Shown here piece after piece: positions 21,956 through 34,470 of a DNA stretch of 64,000 bases. The position numbers were made by a program, and so were the translations under genes. Source of the DNA: Oryzias latipes (taxonomy: Eukaryota > Chordata > Actinopteri > Beloniformes > Adrianichthyidae); NCBI RefSeq assembly GCF_002234675.1, contig NC_019879.2, forward strand, positions 12,094,464-12,158,463, in the 5' to 3' direction. Position 1 is the stretch's first letter. The number at the start of each line of letters is the position of its first letter. The notes under the pieces are model-generated. The model had not been told where the DNA came from and searched no databases. It worked only from the letters and a program-made list of their open reading frames with translations.

Positions 21956-24900
21956 ATGGAACTACAAGGTACACCGACTTTTAAATAAATTATTCTGTTT
22001 ATGGGGAAAATATGCAAACACTTTAAAGACAGTTAACTTAATCCGGTACTTCCTGGCAGCTTCTATCGACGTTTATTTTTCTCTACTAGAGACTGACAAG
22101 ATAATTGTAAACTAGCTAACATTTGGTCAACCTTTGGTTTGTTAAAACAACCAATCCACTTATTGTTTCATAACGGATTGCTTTATGTTTTATGTGCTGC
22201 AGTGGCTTTTTACCGGAGGTTTATCTTGATTCAAAAGAAGAAAAGTCTTTCACTTTTCCATTTACACACTATGAAAAGTAACGTCTCACTAACTTCTCAT
22301 GCTTTAAAGTTTTATAATTCAGACATTTGGTCCTCACATTTCTAATGTAGCTCTCAATAGATGGGTCAAAGTGATCTGCTGGGGTGAATCAGACTGCCTC
22401 AAAGAGCCTCTAAAACGTTTTTCCTACCCAAAAGAACTTTTTCTAAGTGTAATATTTACAGCAAAAAATAAATAAATCCGTCCAAAAACAGTCACAGCCC
22501 CTCGATGGGCTGATCAGAGGAGGACATCTCTTCTAAGTCCTGACTATTTAGTTTAAAGCCGTTCTTTCTTTTTTTTTTAATACAAAACACAATTTTCTTT
22601 TCTTTTTTCAACGTTTTTTTTCTTTTGTTTTGGATGAATTTTAAAGTAAAATCCATTTTGAAGCGATGGATTTCCTTCATACAAACGCCAGAGAGCAGCA
22701 TATAGGATGCTGATTGGACGAACTTAGCTTGCTGAAACATGTCTAGTTTAGCATACTTTAAGGCAGGGGTGTCCGGCTTGCTGATGGTTTCCACCTGTGG
22801 TAAGCACCAAAGGCAGGAGTAGACCGAAAAGAAGCAAGACACGCTTTGAGAAAGGTCACTCCTCTGTTACAGGAAGTCATAAAGATGGCTTTGGATGTCG
22901 TCCTTGGTGTTTACTCTTTATTATTATTTTGGATTACTGATCATTGATTTTTACCTGGCCTAAAAGGTAATTGGGGTGAGAAAATGAAGACACAAAGATC
23001 TTGAACGTTCCAGTTCTTGCTGCATAATAACAGAAAGCTGCTGCTAACCTGAGCATAAAATGTTGTCTGTTTCAGTGGGTACTGAACCAATGAGTCTGGG
23101 TTCTCCCACCTCTCCTAAACCAACCTCTGGAGCTCAGTTTCTGCCTGGTTTCCTGTTGGGGGATCTTCCTGCTCCTGCCAGCCCACAGCCCCGCTCCTTC
23201 AGCCTGTCCACCCCCATCTCAGAGAGCAAAAGTGCACACCGAGGTGAGCTGGGGGACGCATCCGCTGCCTCATTTGGGATAACCGTACGGTCATTTGTCC
23301 TGAAACTGTGTTTGCAGGAGGACCAGGCGGTGTCGGTTCACCCATGCAGCCTGTTGTCCCAACACCTAAAGACAAGAGTGGAGCTCCTCCTGTTCGCAGT
23401 ATCCATGACGACCTGGTAACAATGGGCACGCCCCTCGGTGCTCACAGGCAGGTTTGTATGCTTGAAAGTAATTGTTGCATTGCAGCATCCACCAAAAAAC
23501 ATAACTGCTTAAGATTTCTACTGTATTGTTGGAGAGTTAGAGTTCCATGTGATGAATTTGATGCATCAGCTAGGGACATTTAGGTTAACTTGATACCACA
23601 AAGTTAGAAAAACTTATACCATGGTCCAGGTAAATACCTGATTCTGATTGGCTGCTGGGTGTGCATTAAGTAAGGGTTAATGGCCGACGAAGTGTGCGTT
23701 TATTACTTTTTAACGCACGCCGTGGAAGCCTGAACTTTGCTTCCGCGAAGCGCGTTAAAAAGTAATAAATGCACACTTCGAAGGCCATTAACCCGCTTAT
23801 ACCATGGTCAGTTACAAAAGCAATACATACTAACCAGGTTTTAGTCCTTAATTCTTGTTTTTTTTTTTTCGATTTGGATCGTTTTTCTCACAAAAAGCAG
23901 ACTATATGTTACGTTATGCAGCGCATCTGCAGCACCACTGCAGTCAAGTTTCGGCGATATATATATATATGCTGATCGTCCCGATGGGTTGAATAAAGCA
24001 TCAGTTCAGAGAGAAAGATCACCTCTTACCGCTTGTTTTTGTCCAGATGATGAAGCAAAAGGTTATTTTAAAGAAGCTGGCGCAGTGATACAAAACGTTT
24101 AAGCTAGCTGACCGGAACTTCTTTTTTCACCGTGCGGTTATCATGTTTTAATGCATACCCAGCAGCCAATCAGAATTGAGTATTCAACCGGACCATGGTA
24201 TAAAAAGTGATAATCCACAGTGATAAAAAAGAAGTTCCGGTCACATTTTCTATATATTTTCTTATAATAACTGCCTTTTAGATGTTCTTAACAATTTCGC
24301 TCCTGTAAAAACCCGGTCTGTTTTATTTGTTAAATCTTCCCCCTGGTTCACCCCTGAACTCCATAAAATGAAAGCCAAATGCCGCCAGTTGGAGCGGCTC
24401 TGCAAAAAAACTGGCTCTCCCGTCCATAAGGAAATATACAATGAACGGATTTTACAATACAAGGACTTGGTTTCTAACACTAAAACAAAATACTTCACTC
24501 AACTGATTGATGCAAATAAGGGAAATTCCAAAATGCTGTTTTCTCTAATGGATAATGTCTTTCAACCCCGTAACAGTTTTCCCCCTCATTTTTATTCAGA
24601 TGAGCACTGTAATTCTCTTCAATTATTCTTTAACCAGAAAATTCTAGATATCCATCAGCATCTCCATTCCTCCACCTCTCCTCCCACCCCGTCTGACTCA
24701 TTTTCTGTAACTCATACATTCACTTCCTTTTTCCTCCCTGATCCCAGTGAAATTTCCCACCTCATCCATAAGTCCAAACCATCCACATGTTTGCTAGATC
24801 CCCTACCAACATCCCTGGTTAAATCCTGCCTTCCTTCTCTTCTTCCTTTCATTTGTGCCATTATTCACTCCTCATTGACATCAGGTATTGTCCCCTCACT

Positions 24901-27900
24901 CCTCAAGATCGCTGCCGTCAGACCCATCCTAAAAAAACCCGGCTCAGACCCCAATTCCTTTCATAATCTTCGTCCTATTTCTAACCTCCCCTTCATTTCA
25001 AAAATTCTTGAAAAAATAGTCGCCTCCCAACTTTCCCATCATCTCACCCAAAATGATCTTTTTGAACCCTTTCAATCTGGTTTCCGTCCCCTTCATAGCA
25101 CAGAAACTGCCCTACTAAAAATCACCAATGACCTTCTCCTTGCAGCTGATTCTGGACTCTTCACCATCCTCATCCTCCTCGACTTGAGCGCAGCATTTGA
25201 CACCATATCTCACTCCATCCTTCTCCACAGACTTTCAGCCCTCGGTATCGAGTCCACCCCCCTCCGCTGGTTTCATTCTTATTTTTCAAGCCGCACTCAG
25301 TTTATTCAACTGAATTCTTTCAAATCCCAACCCTCACTCATTTCATCTGGTGTTCCTCAAGGTTCTGTTCTCGGTCCCCTCCTCTTCATTACCTACCTGC
25401 TACCCCTTGGCAATATATTTCGTAAATTCAATATTGATTTTCATTGTTTCGCGGATGACACTCAGCTCTATCTGTCCAGTAAACCCAACTCTTGTATTCC
25501 ACCTGCCTCCCTCTCCTCCTGCCTGTCTGAAATAAAAACCTGGTTCACCCTAAACTTCCTCAAACTTAACAGTGATAAAACCGAATTACTCCTCGTAGGT
25601 TCCAAATCCACCCTTTCCAAAATTCCTAATTTTAACATTTCCATCGATTCCTCTCCAGTTTTCCCCTCCCCTCAAGTAAAGAGTCTGGGTGTCATCCTTG
25701 ATAGTACATTATCATTTCAATCCCACATCAATAGCATTACTCGGTCAGCCTACTATCATTTACGTAATATTAATCGTCTCCGCCCCTCCCTCACCATCCA
25801 CTCCGCCTCCATTTTAGTTCATAGTCTGGTCACTTCTCGTCTCGACTATTGTAATGCTCTTCTCTATGGTCTTCCCAACAAAACTCTAAATAAGCTTCAA
25901 TTGGTCCAGAATTCAGCTGCCCGCATCATCACCAGAACCCCCTCCTTCCATCACATCACTCCCGTTCTCCAGCAGTTGCACTGGCTTCCAGTAGCCTTTA
26001 GGATTAAGTTCAAGCTCCTTCTCTACACTTTCAAAGCCCTCCATAGCCTGGCTCCCTCCTATCTCTCTAATCTCCTCCATGTTAACACTCCCTCTCGCTC
26101 TCTTCGATCTTCTTCCTCCCTTCAGCTCTCTGTCCCTCCGGCCCGTATGGTCACCATGGGGAGCCGTGCCTTCAGTCGCTCTGCTCCCCAACTCTGGAAC
26201 TCTCTCCCCCCAGACCTCCGTAACACTGACTCCTTTCTGATCTTCAAATCCAGACTCAAAACCTTTCTGTTCAAGCTTGCATTTCCGGAACACAGTTTCT
26301 CATTTTCTGTCAGCTGATTTTATTAATGAATCCAATTTATTTATTGTTTTTAACTTGTGATTTTATTGTGTTTTACCTCTAACTTTGTACAGTGACCTTG
26401 GGTGTTTTGAAAGGCGCTTTTAAATAAAATGTATTATTATTATTATTACATAGCTTAAATGTTCTATATCACTGTGCTGGCTTCTTTAAAAAAAACTTCT
26501 GCTTCATCATTTGGACAAAAACAAGTGGTAAAAGGTGAACTTTCTCTCTGAACTGATGCTTTATTTAACACATCAGAAAGATCAGCATATATATATATCG
26601 CTTTCCTTTGGCGCTGCAGTCGAGATCGGTGCCGACTCAAAACGCCGCACCAAGTAACAAATAGTCCGCTTTTTGTTGAAAAAAAACAAAAAAAGATCTA
26701 AACTGATAAAATACCAAGAATAAAGTACTAAAAACTGATTGAATTATTTTTTTTGTAAGTGACCATGGTATAAGCAGGATAATGGCAGTCGAAGGGTGCA
26801 TTATCAGAAATTAGCGTACTTCATGGAAGCAAAATGTCGGTTGCATCCGCGAAGTGCGTTCATTTCTGATAATACACGCTTCGTCGGCCATTAGCCCTTA
26901 CATAAGCTACCGTTTTCAGCTGCACAAAGACAAATGATCAACGTCTTTGGCAGCAAAACATGAATCAGACACTGTGAGGAGTAGATGACAGCTTTAATGT
27001 GAACACAAGGTAGCTATAGATGGTCAACTATAGGATGTTTAACGTTTCTGAACGTTTTCTCTTCTCTTCAGTCTTTTCCTGTCATGCAGTCCCCCCTTTC
27101 TGGACGCCAAGCTTCCACTCCAGGAACAGGTGAGCACTGAAGCCGTTTTGTTTCTTTTTAAAAAGCACAGCCTGAATCAAACAGCTCACTGTGACTAAGC
27201 ATGTTTTGCATGATATGAAGGAACATTGAAAGGTCAGTCCCTTCAGAAAACACGTCTCCTCCCAAACCTTAAAGGAAAGCTGCACAGTGTTCCATAAATA
27301 ACCCGCGATAGGCGAAATAGTAGCAGCTAGGACCACAGATGTTTTAAGGATGTAAAACGCCTCACTAACTACATGCTTTCTACACTTTTCTCTGACAGAC
27401 GTGAACATTTTCACACTTGCATCTCTTGTTTAAACTGTCAAAATTCCAACCTTCATAGAGAAATAACCTGAACAGCAGGCCCTCTGACCGCATCCACAAG
27501 GTTGTGGACGTCACGTCACAGCGTACTGACCCACCGATCCGTTACCAAAGGGAACATCCAGCTGTGGATGTGAAGTGCAATTAAATTCTATTAGGGCTGC
27601 CCGATATGAGGAAAACTCGCGATATTAGAGATTAATATTGCGATAACGGTATAATTTGCGGTATATAAACAAATAACAAAATAACCAAAAACATCATTAC
27701 CATTTCATTGTAACAGTTTAAAAATTATACTCCAAATGACCCTCGTCGACATAGGAGGCAAACATCTAACATAACAGGCCTCCATCTGATTGGTCAAAAA
27801 GGTGAAGGCGTCCATCCGATTGGTCAAATGCATAAAGGGATTTATTTGATTTGTTAAATGCTTCAAGCTGCCATAAGGTTGTATTAACACATTTAAGGTT

Positions 27901-30506
27901 TACGATTTATTGCGATTTTCGCTACCTTCTGCGATATGCATACTGCAGAGCTGGATATTGCGATAACGTTACATTTGCGGAATATTGTGCATGCCTACTA
28001 ACTATAGTTTGTGAGGACATGATTGGTCAAGTTTTAAAAACCATGGAGTTTATCTAGAGCAAAACCTTCATTCATTTCAAAATGAGAAGCATTTGATTTC
28101 GACTTCATGGGGAACCACATCAATTTATCCATAACAAACGGCTTTGATAGTCTTACTGCAGCACTTGTAGTAAATGTAAAATGTTATATCAATTCTCAAA
28201 TGTCTCATTTTGTTTCTTTTTTTTTAATTGTCTGGTATGTTTTTTACACTGGTGACACTCAGGTATGCAGCAGGTGTGCATGTCTCCAGCTCAGGTGGAT
28301 CCCTTTTACAGCCAGGGCGAGTCTCTGTCGTCTGACGACCAGCTGGACCAGACCTGGGTCACCGTCTTCGGGTATTTCTTGTTGGTGGGAGCACATTGCA
28401 CCAGTTAGGTTCTCTGAAATGTGTGTGTGTGTATATATATGTGTGTGTTTCAGCTTCCCCCCAGCCTCAGCCTCATACATCCTGCTGCAGTTCGCTCAGT
28501 ATGGAAACATCCAGAAACACAAGGTGGGACAGTTTGCATCTCTTTGACTGGACTGAAGTCACATTTACAGTGTTTTCGCGTTTATGGCAGGAGTTACATG
28601 GTAAAAATTAGCCGCAATAGGTGAAATCCTCAATGTAGGATTCTAAATTTTTACAGCAGTAAAACTCCTCACTAAGTTGTAGTTTTCCCACTGATTGATG
28701 TTTGAGATGAGGCTCTGATGATGTGTTTACAGATGGCGTCTCCTGGTAATTGGATGCATCTCCAGTACCAGTCCAAGCTTCAGGCCAGGAAAGCTCTGTC
28801 AAAAGACGGCAAGGTGTTCGGCGACTCCATCATGGTGGGAGTGAAGCCCTGCATAGACAAGGTGAGCCGGGCTGTTGGCTTCCTGTTGCCGTCACTCTCT
28901 GTCATGCGATTGGCTGTTCCATCATGAGAGTTTTAGCTTTGATTGCTGTCTGTTTTCCACAGAGTGTAATGGACAGCGGTGAGGCTGTCTCTACCCCTCG
29001 CTCTACTTCTTTTTCATCCTCTGTCTTCCCCACTACGCCTCGCTCAGCCATCAGACCACTCAGCGCCACCTACAGGAGCTCAGGCAGTGACTACCAGGTA
29101 ATTTCTGGAGCTGCCTTTAACCTTTCAGCAGCAGAGATGTCGTTGTCGACTCTTCAATAACACACACTTCTACCGTTCACGCAATCACTGCAAAAGTAAT
29201 GTAAAATGTCGCATATCAATGCAAAGCCGCTTTTCTCTGCATCAGAATCAGCTGATTTACATTGATTAAGAACTTCACTACGAATGCTACGTTCACAGCA
29301 AGCATGAATGTACGCTCAAGAATGTGCTAAAAGGATGTTCTGGAAGGCGTGTTTAGCATATGGCGTCCTGATTAGACTGTTGCTACCCGATACTAGTGCA
29401 TGTCTGCCACCTACAGTTGGAAGAGGCTTGGTGTGAAATGTCAGAGTGGTGCAGATCTGGTATATCTAGCTCTTAGGCTTTTTCTTTCACGGCTCTATTC
29501 CAATTTTTGAATGACTTGGTTTCATGGAATTCCGTCCGGACACAAACTTCAACTAGGAGCTGCATTTCCATAAGAAAAGGCAGGGTTGTATGCTATGTTG
29601 CTGAATGAAAATGAAACTTAAAGGGTAATAATTGGCACACAAAAAAATAATAAAGAAATGATCAAAGTTTACCATAAATAAAGTGGAAAAATAATATTTA
29701 ATTGAATAATTGGAATATCTTGAAAGGTTCAAGGATTTGAAGGACCAAAAGTCATAGCTGGAATAAGCTGAAAGAGCTGAACATTTTAATAGCTTAATGG
29801 TTAAAATAGCTGAAATTGTAGAAAGAGTTAAGTGCCAAAAAATGGCAGAACATACTTTAAAAAAGACAGAGAAAATGGAAAACAATGGATTGAATTCTTT
29901 ATAGCATTCAACCAATTAGTAATTTCTTCTCCATGATCAACTTTTACACGGTTGGCACTTCCTTGAAGTAAAAGAGGAAGCCATCCATCCATACGTCACT
30001 GTCAAATCTGAGTCCCTGATTGTTCAAAGTTCAACCTGGTTTAACTTTCAATGCGCGTTCAATGGCTCTTTTAGATGTAGAGTTCAAATACTCATCTAAA
30101 GCTTGCGTAGCAATGCGCACACGCGAGGGTTTTGAAGGCGGAACGCTCATACATACGCGTTTACATGGACTTTTCTTTGGAAGTGGTGGCTTGACGTGCG
30201 TTGCCAAAAGCTACATAAACAGAAAGTGTTGTTAAAAGTGTTGCATATCAGCACGAAGCTGCTTTTCTTCGCTTCAGAATCAGTTGCATGATTGCATAAA
30301 CGGTGGAAGAGTTATGATAGTCAGAAGAATGTCAACACTGGAGCTAAAGCTCTGGTGTTGAAGGGGTGAGGATATTCTCTTCTTCTCAACACGTGTTGAC
30401 TGGCTTCTAAATCTTTTCTCATCTGAAGGTGGTTGAAGATAGACAGACCCCAAGGAAAGACGACAGTTTTGTTTCCAAAGCGATGGAGTACATGTTCGGC
30501 TGGTGA
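21956..30506 (+). CDS. nup35: Nucleoporin Nup35 (Nup53), complete
   Basis: Scaffold nucleoporin that links the Nup93 complex to the pore membrane. Coding exons: 21956-21968, 23076-23243, 23318-23451, 27072-27129, 28263-28371, 28454-28523, 28733-28861, 28963-29097, 30429-30506. All junctions are GT-AG, phases agree, and the total is 894 nt including TGA (297 aa, against about 326 in human). The start ATG at 21956 leaves only 13 coding bases in exon 1. Joining it to exon 2 gives [20 protein letters not shown], close to the family N-terminus. Residues about 8-30 hold the SPTSPKP and AQFLPGFL motifs. The dimerising RRM-type (MPPN) domain spans exons 5-7, with the WVTVFGF and [11 protein letters not shown] strands and [19 protein letters not shown]. 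The C-terminus ([10 protein letters not shown]) is the conserved membrane-binding amphipathic tail. Intron 3 is inflated by transposons. Confidence 0.97.
23618..24200 (+). mobile_element. Palindrome-bearing DNA element, copy 1
   Basis: The terminal repeats ACCATGGTCC plus ATTCTGATTGGCTGCTGGGT (23640-23660) match, inverted, the right end at about 24145-24195 (ACCCAGCAGCCAATCAGAAT ... GGACCATGGT). Inside, 23663-23805 is a long hairpin: TTAATGGCCGACGAAGTGTG against the inverted CACACTTCGAAGGCCATTAA, with GTTTATTACTTTTTAACGC arms. It has no ORF. It lies in nup35 intron 3. Unclassified. Confidence 0.75.
24201..26910 (-). mobile_element. Palindrome-bearing DNA element, copy 2, inverted and split by an L2 LINE
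   Basis: On the minus strand 26910-26456 repeats the hairpin (26775-26900) and the body of copy 1 (GATGAAGCAGAAG, AAGCCAGCACAGTGATA, AACATTTAAGCTA). After the LINE, 24240-24201 continues with TGACCGGAACTTCTTTTTT, as in copy 1. The LINE therefore inserted at the position equivalent to AAGCTAG|CTGACCGG. The two copies lie tail to tail. Confidence 0.7.
24241..26455 (+). mobile_element. L2-type LINE, 5' truncated, long open RT frame
   Basis: A non-LTR reverse transcriptase frame runs uninterrupted from about 24254 ([15 protein letters not shown]) to the TGA ending at 26317. The first in-frame ATG is at 24368 (649 codons). Visible motifs are [17 protein letters not shown] (RT block 1), [14 protein letters not shown] (block 2), [13 protein letters not shown] (block 3, first Asp), [10 protein letters not shown] (block 4) and [10 protein letters not shown] (catalytic FADD). 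The C-terminal segment [14 protein letters not shown] ... [15 protein letters not shown] is typical of the L2 clade. The 3' end has ATT repeats (about 26435-26450). The endonuclease domain is missing, so the copy is dead on arrival but young. It sits in nup35 intron 3, in the sense orientation. Confidence 0.9.
27290..27375 (+). repeat. Short dispersed repeat (family S), copy 2
   Basis: Contains GCGATAGGCGAAATAGTAGC and AAACGCCTCACTAACTAC, similar to CGCAATAGGTGAAATCCTC and AAACTCCTCACTAAGTTG at 28610-28680. It lies in a nup35 intron and is non-coding. Confidence 0.45.
27594..27998. mobile_element. GGGCTGCACGAT-type MITE, copy 2
   Basis: Begins AGGGCTGCCCGATATGAGGA and ends in ATATTGTGCATGCC, with GCGATA-type subterminal repeats. 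The interior shares GATTGGTCAAATGCATAA and CTTCAAGCTGCCAT with copy 1 at 17036-17405. It lies in nup35 intron 4. Confidence 0.7.
28575..28680 (-). repeat. Short dispersed repeat (family S), copy 3
   Basis: On the minus strand AGTGAGGAGTTTTACTGC matches 745-765. It is short, non-coding and intronic in nup35. Confidence 0.45.
29918..30290 (+). repeat. Dispersed repeat family R2, copy 2
   Basis: Block order TTCTTCTCCATGATCAAC, GTTGGCACTTCCTTG, AAAGAGGAAGCCATCC, TGATTGTTCAAAGTTCAACC, ATGCGCGTTCAATGGC and TTTACATGGACTTTTC, as in 11940-12290. It lies in the last nup35 intron. A stretch at 30235-30300 resembles 29195-29260 in direct orientation. Confidence 0.55.
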
Positions 30507-30612
30507 AACCTGCAGCCGAAGAAACTAACTACAGTGCGTTTGTGTGTGTCTGTGTGTGCGAAGTGAAAGATCTTTCTGCTTTTATAATCTCTATTTTTAA
30601 TCTAATTTTTCC

Positions 30613-30618
30613 AATAAA
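30613..30618 (+). terminator. Polyadenylation signal of nup35
   Basis: AATAAA 107 bases after the nup35 stop, followed by a T- and GT-rich stretch (TGTCTTTTTTGTCTGAG). It is the first such hexamer after the stop codon. Confidence 0.7.
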
Positions 30619-31079
30619 ACCTGTCTTTTTTGTCTGAGATTGTTTGTTTCATTTATGGCTCATTTACATCCTACAAATGAGTCTTTTTGATGAAAGTGTA
30701 GCACTCATTATCACTTACGCATCTCCACGTTTTGAATATTACGGCCTGGTTCTTCTTAATTTCTTGATTAACCTGAGAGCTTGTGAAATTGAAAAAATGA
30801 TTTATGAGAGAAAGATAGGAGGAGGAATCCTCACATGTGCAGGTAAAATGTGCAGTGGGGCAATAAAGAATGTAAAGAAATGGAACAGGAAGTCACATTA
30901 ATGGATTTTAAAGAATGTATCAGTATAATGGCGCAGAAAGTAAGAATTTGGTCAATATGTATTTTTTTTTCATTTAACCTTTATTTTACCAGGAGGATCA
31001 GATGAGAATAAATTCTCATGTACAACAATGACCTGGCAGCAAAAGGTCACCTACATACTCTATAACGTGACCCTGGTCT

Positions 31080-31990
31080 TCAACTACAGAGGTCAAAGGT
31101 TTCTTGTAGGCCTTCAGCAGGTTTGTACTGTAGCTGCTGTTTTGGCCCATTCCTCCATGCAGATCTTAACCCTTGTGCTATCCTAGGCACTTTAACATTG
31201 GGAGTTGGGTCATCTAGACCCACTAGACAGTGCTCTGAACCTTTTTTCTTCAATGATTTGTGATCTTCACTTGTTTCCATGGATTAAATGAAATCTTTCC
31301 ACCTTTATCCACCTTTGTCATGGTAGGAAGAACACGTCCATGCAAGGTTGGGGTCATCTAAGATAGCACAAAGGGTTAAGAGCTGTGATATTTTTGGGCT
31401 GTCGCTGTACAACACTGATTTTCAACTTCCTCCACAGATTTTCTCTTGGATTAACGTCCAGAGACTGGCTAGAGTACTCCAGAAACATTGAAATGTTTTT
31501 TGTTGTAGCCACTTCTTCATTGCCCTGGCGATGTGTTTGAGAGCATTGTCTTGCTGGAAGACCCAAACCTGTTTCATTCTCACGTTCGCACTGATGAAAG
31601 GAGGTTTCTGTCCAAGACCTCATCATACACGGCTCCATTCCTCCTTTCCTTAATACAGATCAGTTGTCCTTTCCCATTTGCAGAAAAGAAGCTCCAAATC
31701 ATGATGTTTCCACCCCCATGCGTCACAGTGGGTATGGATTTCTTGGGATTCAGTATTCTGTCTCCTCCAAACAAGGCGAGGGGGGGTTTATACAAAAAAA
31801 CAATCCATTGTGGTTTCATCTGAGTCCATGACATTCTCCCCATCCTTCTCTGGATCATCCAGATGGTTTCTGGAGAACTTTAAACAGACCCGGACATGGT
31901 TTCGCTTAAACAGCGGGACCTTTGGAGAACCAAAGAATTTGAATCCAGGGCTTGTAATTCTATCTCAAAATGACAGAACTCTTATCATTT
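31080..31990 (-). pseudogene. Tc1-like transposase relic, interrupted by a MITE
   Basis: On the minus strand, 31858-31580 encodes [20 protein letters not shown], and 31570-31385 continues with SQSLDVNPRENLWRKLKISV. The latter is the decayed counterpart of the conserved Tc1 SPDLNPIENLW block containing the last catalytic acidic residue. The frame is broken. A piggyBac-like MITE (31166-31379) is inserted into the element's C-terminal side. Confidence 0.8.
31166..31379 (+). mobile_element. piggyBac-like MITE family P, copy A
   Basis: TTAA at both ends (31166-31169 and 31376-31379). The inner ends are CCCTTGTGCTATCCTAGGCA and the reverse complement of GGTCATCTAAGATAGCACA plus AAGGG. It splits a Tc1 relic, which proves insertion. 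The TTAA duplication and CCC-starting ends fit the piggyBac superfamily. Non-autonomous. Confidence 0.85.
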
Positions 31991-34329
31991 TAAGTGAGAC
32001 AACTAGCAGAATCAATGACTGACAAATAGTTTTCTCTCTACGAATGCTTAGTACTAATTAACAAATATTTCCACAAAAACAAAACCCCTATATTCAATCA
32101 CCCACTGTGGTTTTAGAGAAAACTGTGGTGTCTGGTAAAGTTTTATGAAATACAACTGTTTTCAAATCAAATGTTTTTACATCAACTGACTTTTCTAATA
32201 TTTACAAATGTTTAGTACTAAAGGCTTTACCAGCTGCAAAAAAATTACTTTACTTTTTAAATCATGTGACATTTCTGTACAAGAAACTGATTACTGAAGA
32301 AAACAGATTATTGTTTTTGACTGCTGTTAAAGTAATTTATTTCTTGGGTGGACTTGGAAAGGCTGTTTGGATCCAGAGAATGTGTCCAGCAAATGAAGTC
32401 ACACCAAGCTAGAAGCTGTGCAGCATCAAGAACAACTGCAGGCCAAATTCAGAAACACTCCACTAAACCCCAAAAGGAAATGAAGTTGATGTTCAAGTCA
32501 CAGGTAAAGTATTTTTGTTCTGAATGAAGCAATAAATCTACTGAACAGAGAATCTCTGCGAGTCTCAACATCCAACAACACAAGACCTTATGAGATAAAC
32601 GACATGTATCACATCGTCTGGGTCAGAGTTTCTGCATTTTGCAAAAGAAAAAAATAACAGTTGGAAAGACGAAGCTTTCCTGACTGCTTCCATAATGACG
32701 ATATGATTACGGGGTTCGTTTGTCAGAGTAATCTACATGTCTGGAGTGGGTTAATGTATTTATACAAAACCCAATCTGTGTCACTCCATGACAAAGAGGA
32801 GATAACTATTCACTTCTGCTGACTGTGCAAGAAATGTCTGGATCTCTATCAATGACACCAAAACCCTTTCTTTCTTTAATACTGAATGATGATATGTATA
32901 CTAAATCTCAATGCACATTATGGAGAGACGTTCAGACGTGGATGCCCAAGCTTGTAAATAAAACAAATCAGCAGATTAAATGACAAAAGTTTGACTCTTT
33001 TGTATAAAACACGTATAATAATGATCTGTAGAGGCCAAGACTTCAGCAGTTTTGTCAAGGACACCTAACTCTTCATATCAGTAGCGGATTAATGGAGATT
33101 ATGTTCCACACTGCAGCCTGGTCACCTTCCAATGAGCCAACAATGAGGTCGACCATCAGCATTTGTGAAGCAACAGTTAAAGCTTGGCCAAAACTGGGTC
33201 ATGCAAAAGACCTAGTTTCAGCTGAGGGACAATTACCCAAAGAGCAAAAGCAAATCTGTGTCAGAATGACTGAAATAAAAAGTAAAAAAAAAACAGTTCT
33301 TTGATTGGGTTGGTCAGTCGCCAACACGGCGAGGTCTGAGAATTGCTGAATGCCCCAAATCTAGATGAGGTTGAGCAAAAAAGAAGAATGGAAAAGAACT
33401 ATAATTGCATATAATATCTGCTGAGTCATGAAGGAAAACAACCAGGTCAGGTTGATGATACTAAAGATTTATCTAGAAACAACTGAATGGAGGACATTAA
33501 TCCACTTTTTCAGTTTTTTGGCCCCACTTGTCAACCTCAATGATGGAAGGTTTAGTTCAGGGCTCTGTAACCTCCAACTCCTAAAGAGCCATTTGGGTCG
33601 ATTTGTCACTGACAACAGTTGGAGCCACAAAGTCGGATTTCACCCTTTAAAAAAATAAAACAGGGATTTGTAACTAATATGAGAAATATAAATGAACTTT
33701 TTGGCATAAAAAAATATCCACATAATAAGAATATTGCCTTTTTTCATAATACGAAGTAGTATATAACTTTTGACAGGGTTTTATGTGACATCCTTTTCAA
33801 AATAAGACACCCTGTGTCACAAGGATCATCTCATGCAGCAAATACAGCAACAGCAGTAAAGAAAAACACACTGCTTATTTTACCATTTGTGGTGCATCTC
33901 TGCCAGAAGTTTGTAAATCGAACTGAGCTAATTAAATACAGAGCTAATTAAATTACCCTTACCATATTTTCAAGCCATAAGGAACACTTAAAAAACCCTT
34001 TGTTCAACCTATTTGTTCAAAGATTGGAAATCTGCTTTATAATCTTATGTGCCTTAATTCTGCTTACTGACCTCAAATTGATTTTATGTGGTATAAGAGG
34101 CGCAAATTTCTGTCAACATTTTTTTGGGTTAAACTTTGGTAAGGTACATAGCCAAACCGCTTGTTGGATTGTTAGAGCATCATGGGTACTGTAGTCAGGA
34201 TCCTCACGGAGTGATACGTTCTGTCCTTCAACTGTCTGTGAATGAGCTGAATAATGTTGACTTTTTTTTCTTAGTTTTTACTTTTTACTTTACTGTTAAT
34301 TTAAAAAAAAACTTTGTTGTTGACCTTTA

Positions 34330-34470
34330 TCCCTTCAGGGGTTGCCCCAGCGAATCAGCTCTCACTGATTCACACAGGTGGTTTGGCAGAGATTTTTACG
34401 CCGCATGCCCTTCCTGACACAACCCTGTATTTAATCTGGGCTGGGGACCGACACAGGGGGACCCAGATCG
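34330..34470 (+). repeat. Teleost interspersed repeat (GCATGCCCTTCCTGAC type)
   Basis: Carries GGGGTTGCCCCAGCGAATCA, TTTTTACGCCGCATGCCC and TTCCTGACACAACCC, which are frequently repeated blocks in fish genomes. It is non-coding. The class is not assigned. Confidence 0.55.

Noticed and set aside
22492..22842. 116-codon minus-strand frame in nup35 intron 1
   Set aside because: Lys/Phe-rich low-complexity C-terminal half, no recognisable family, and no clear splice partners. Not strong enough to call a gene.
25913..26293. 126-codon minus-strand frame opposite the L2 ORF
   Set aside because: Shadow of the reverse-transcriptase frame, with no independent features.
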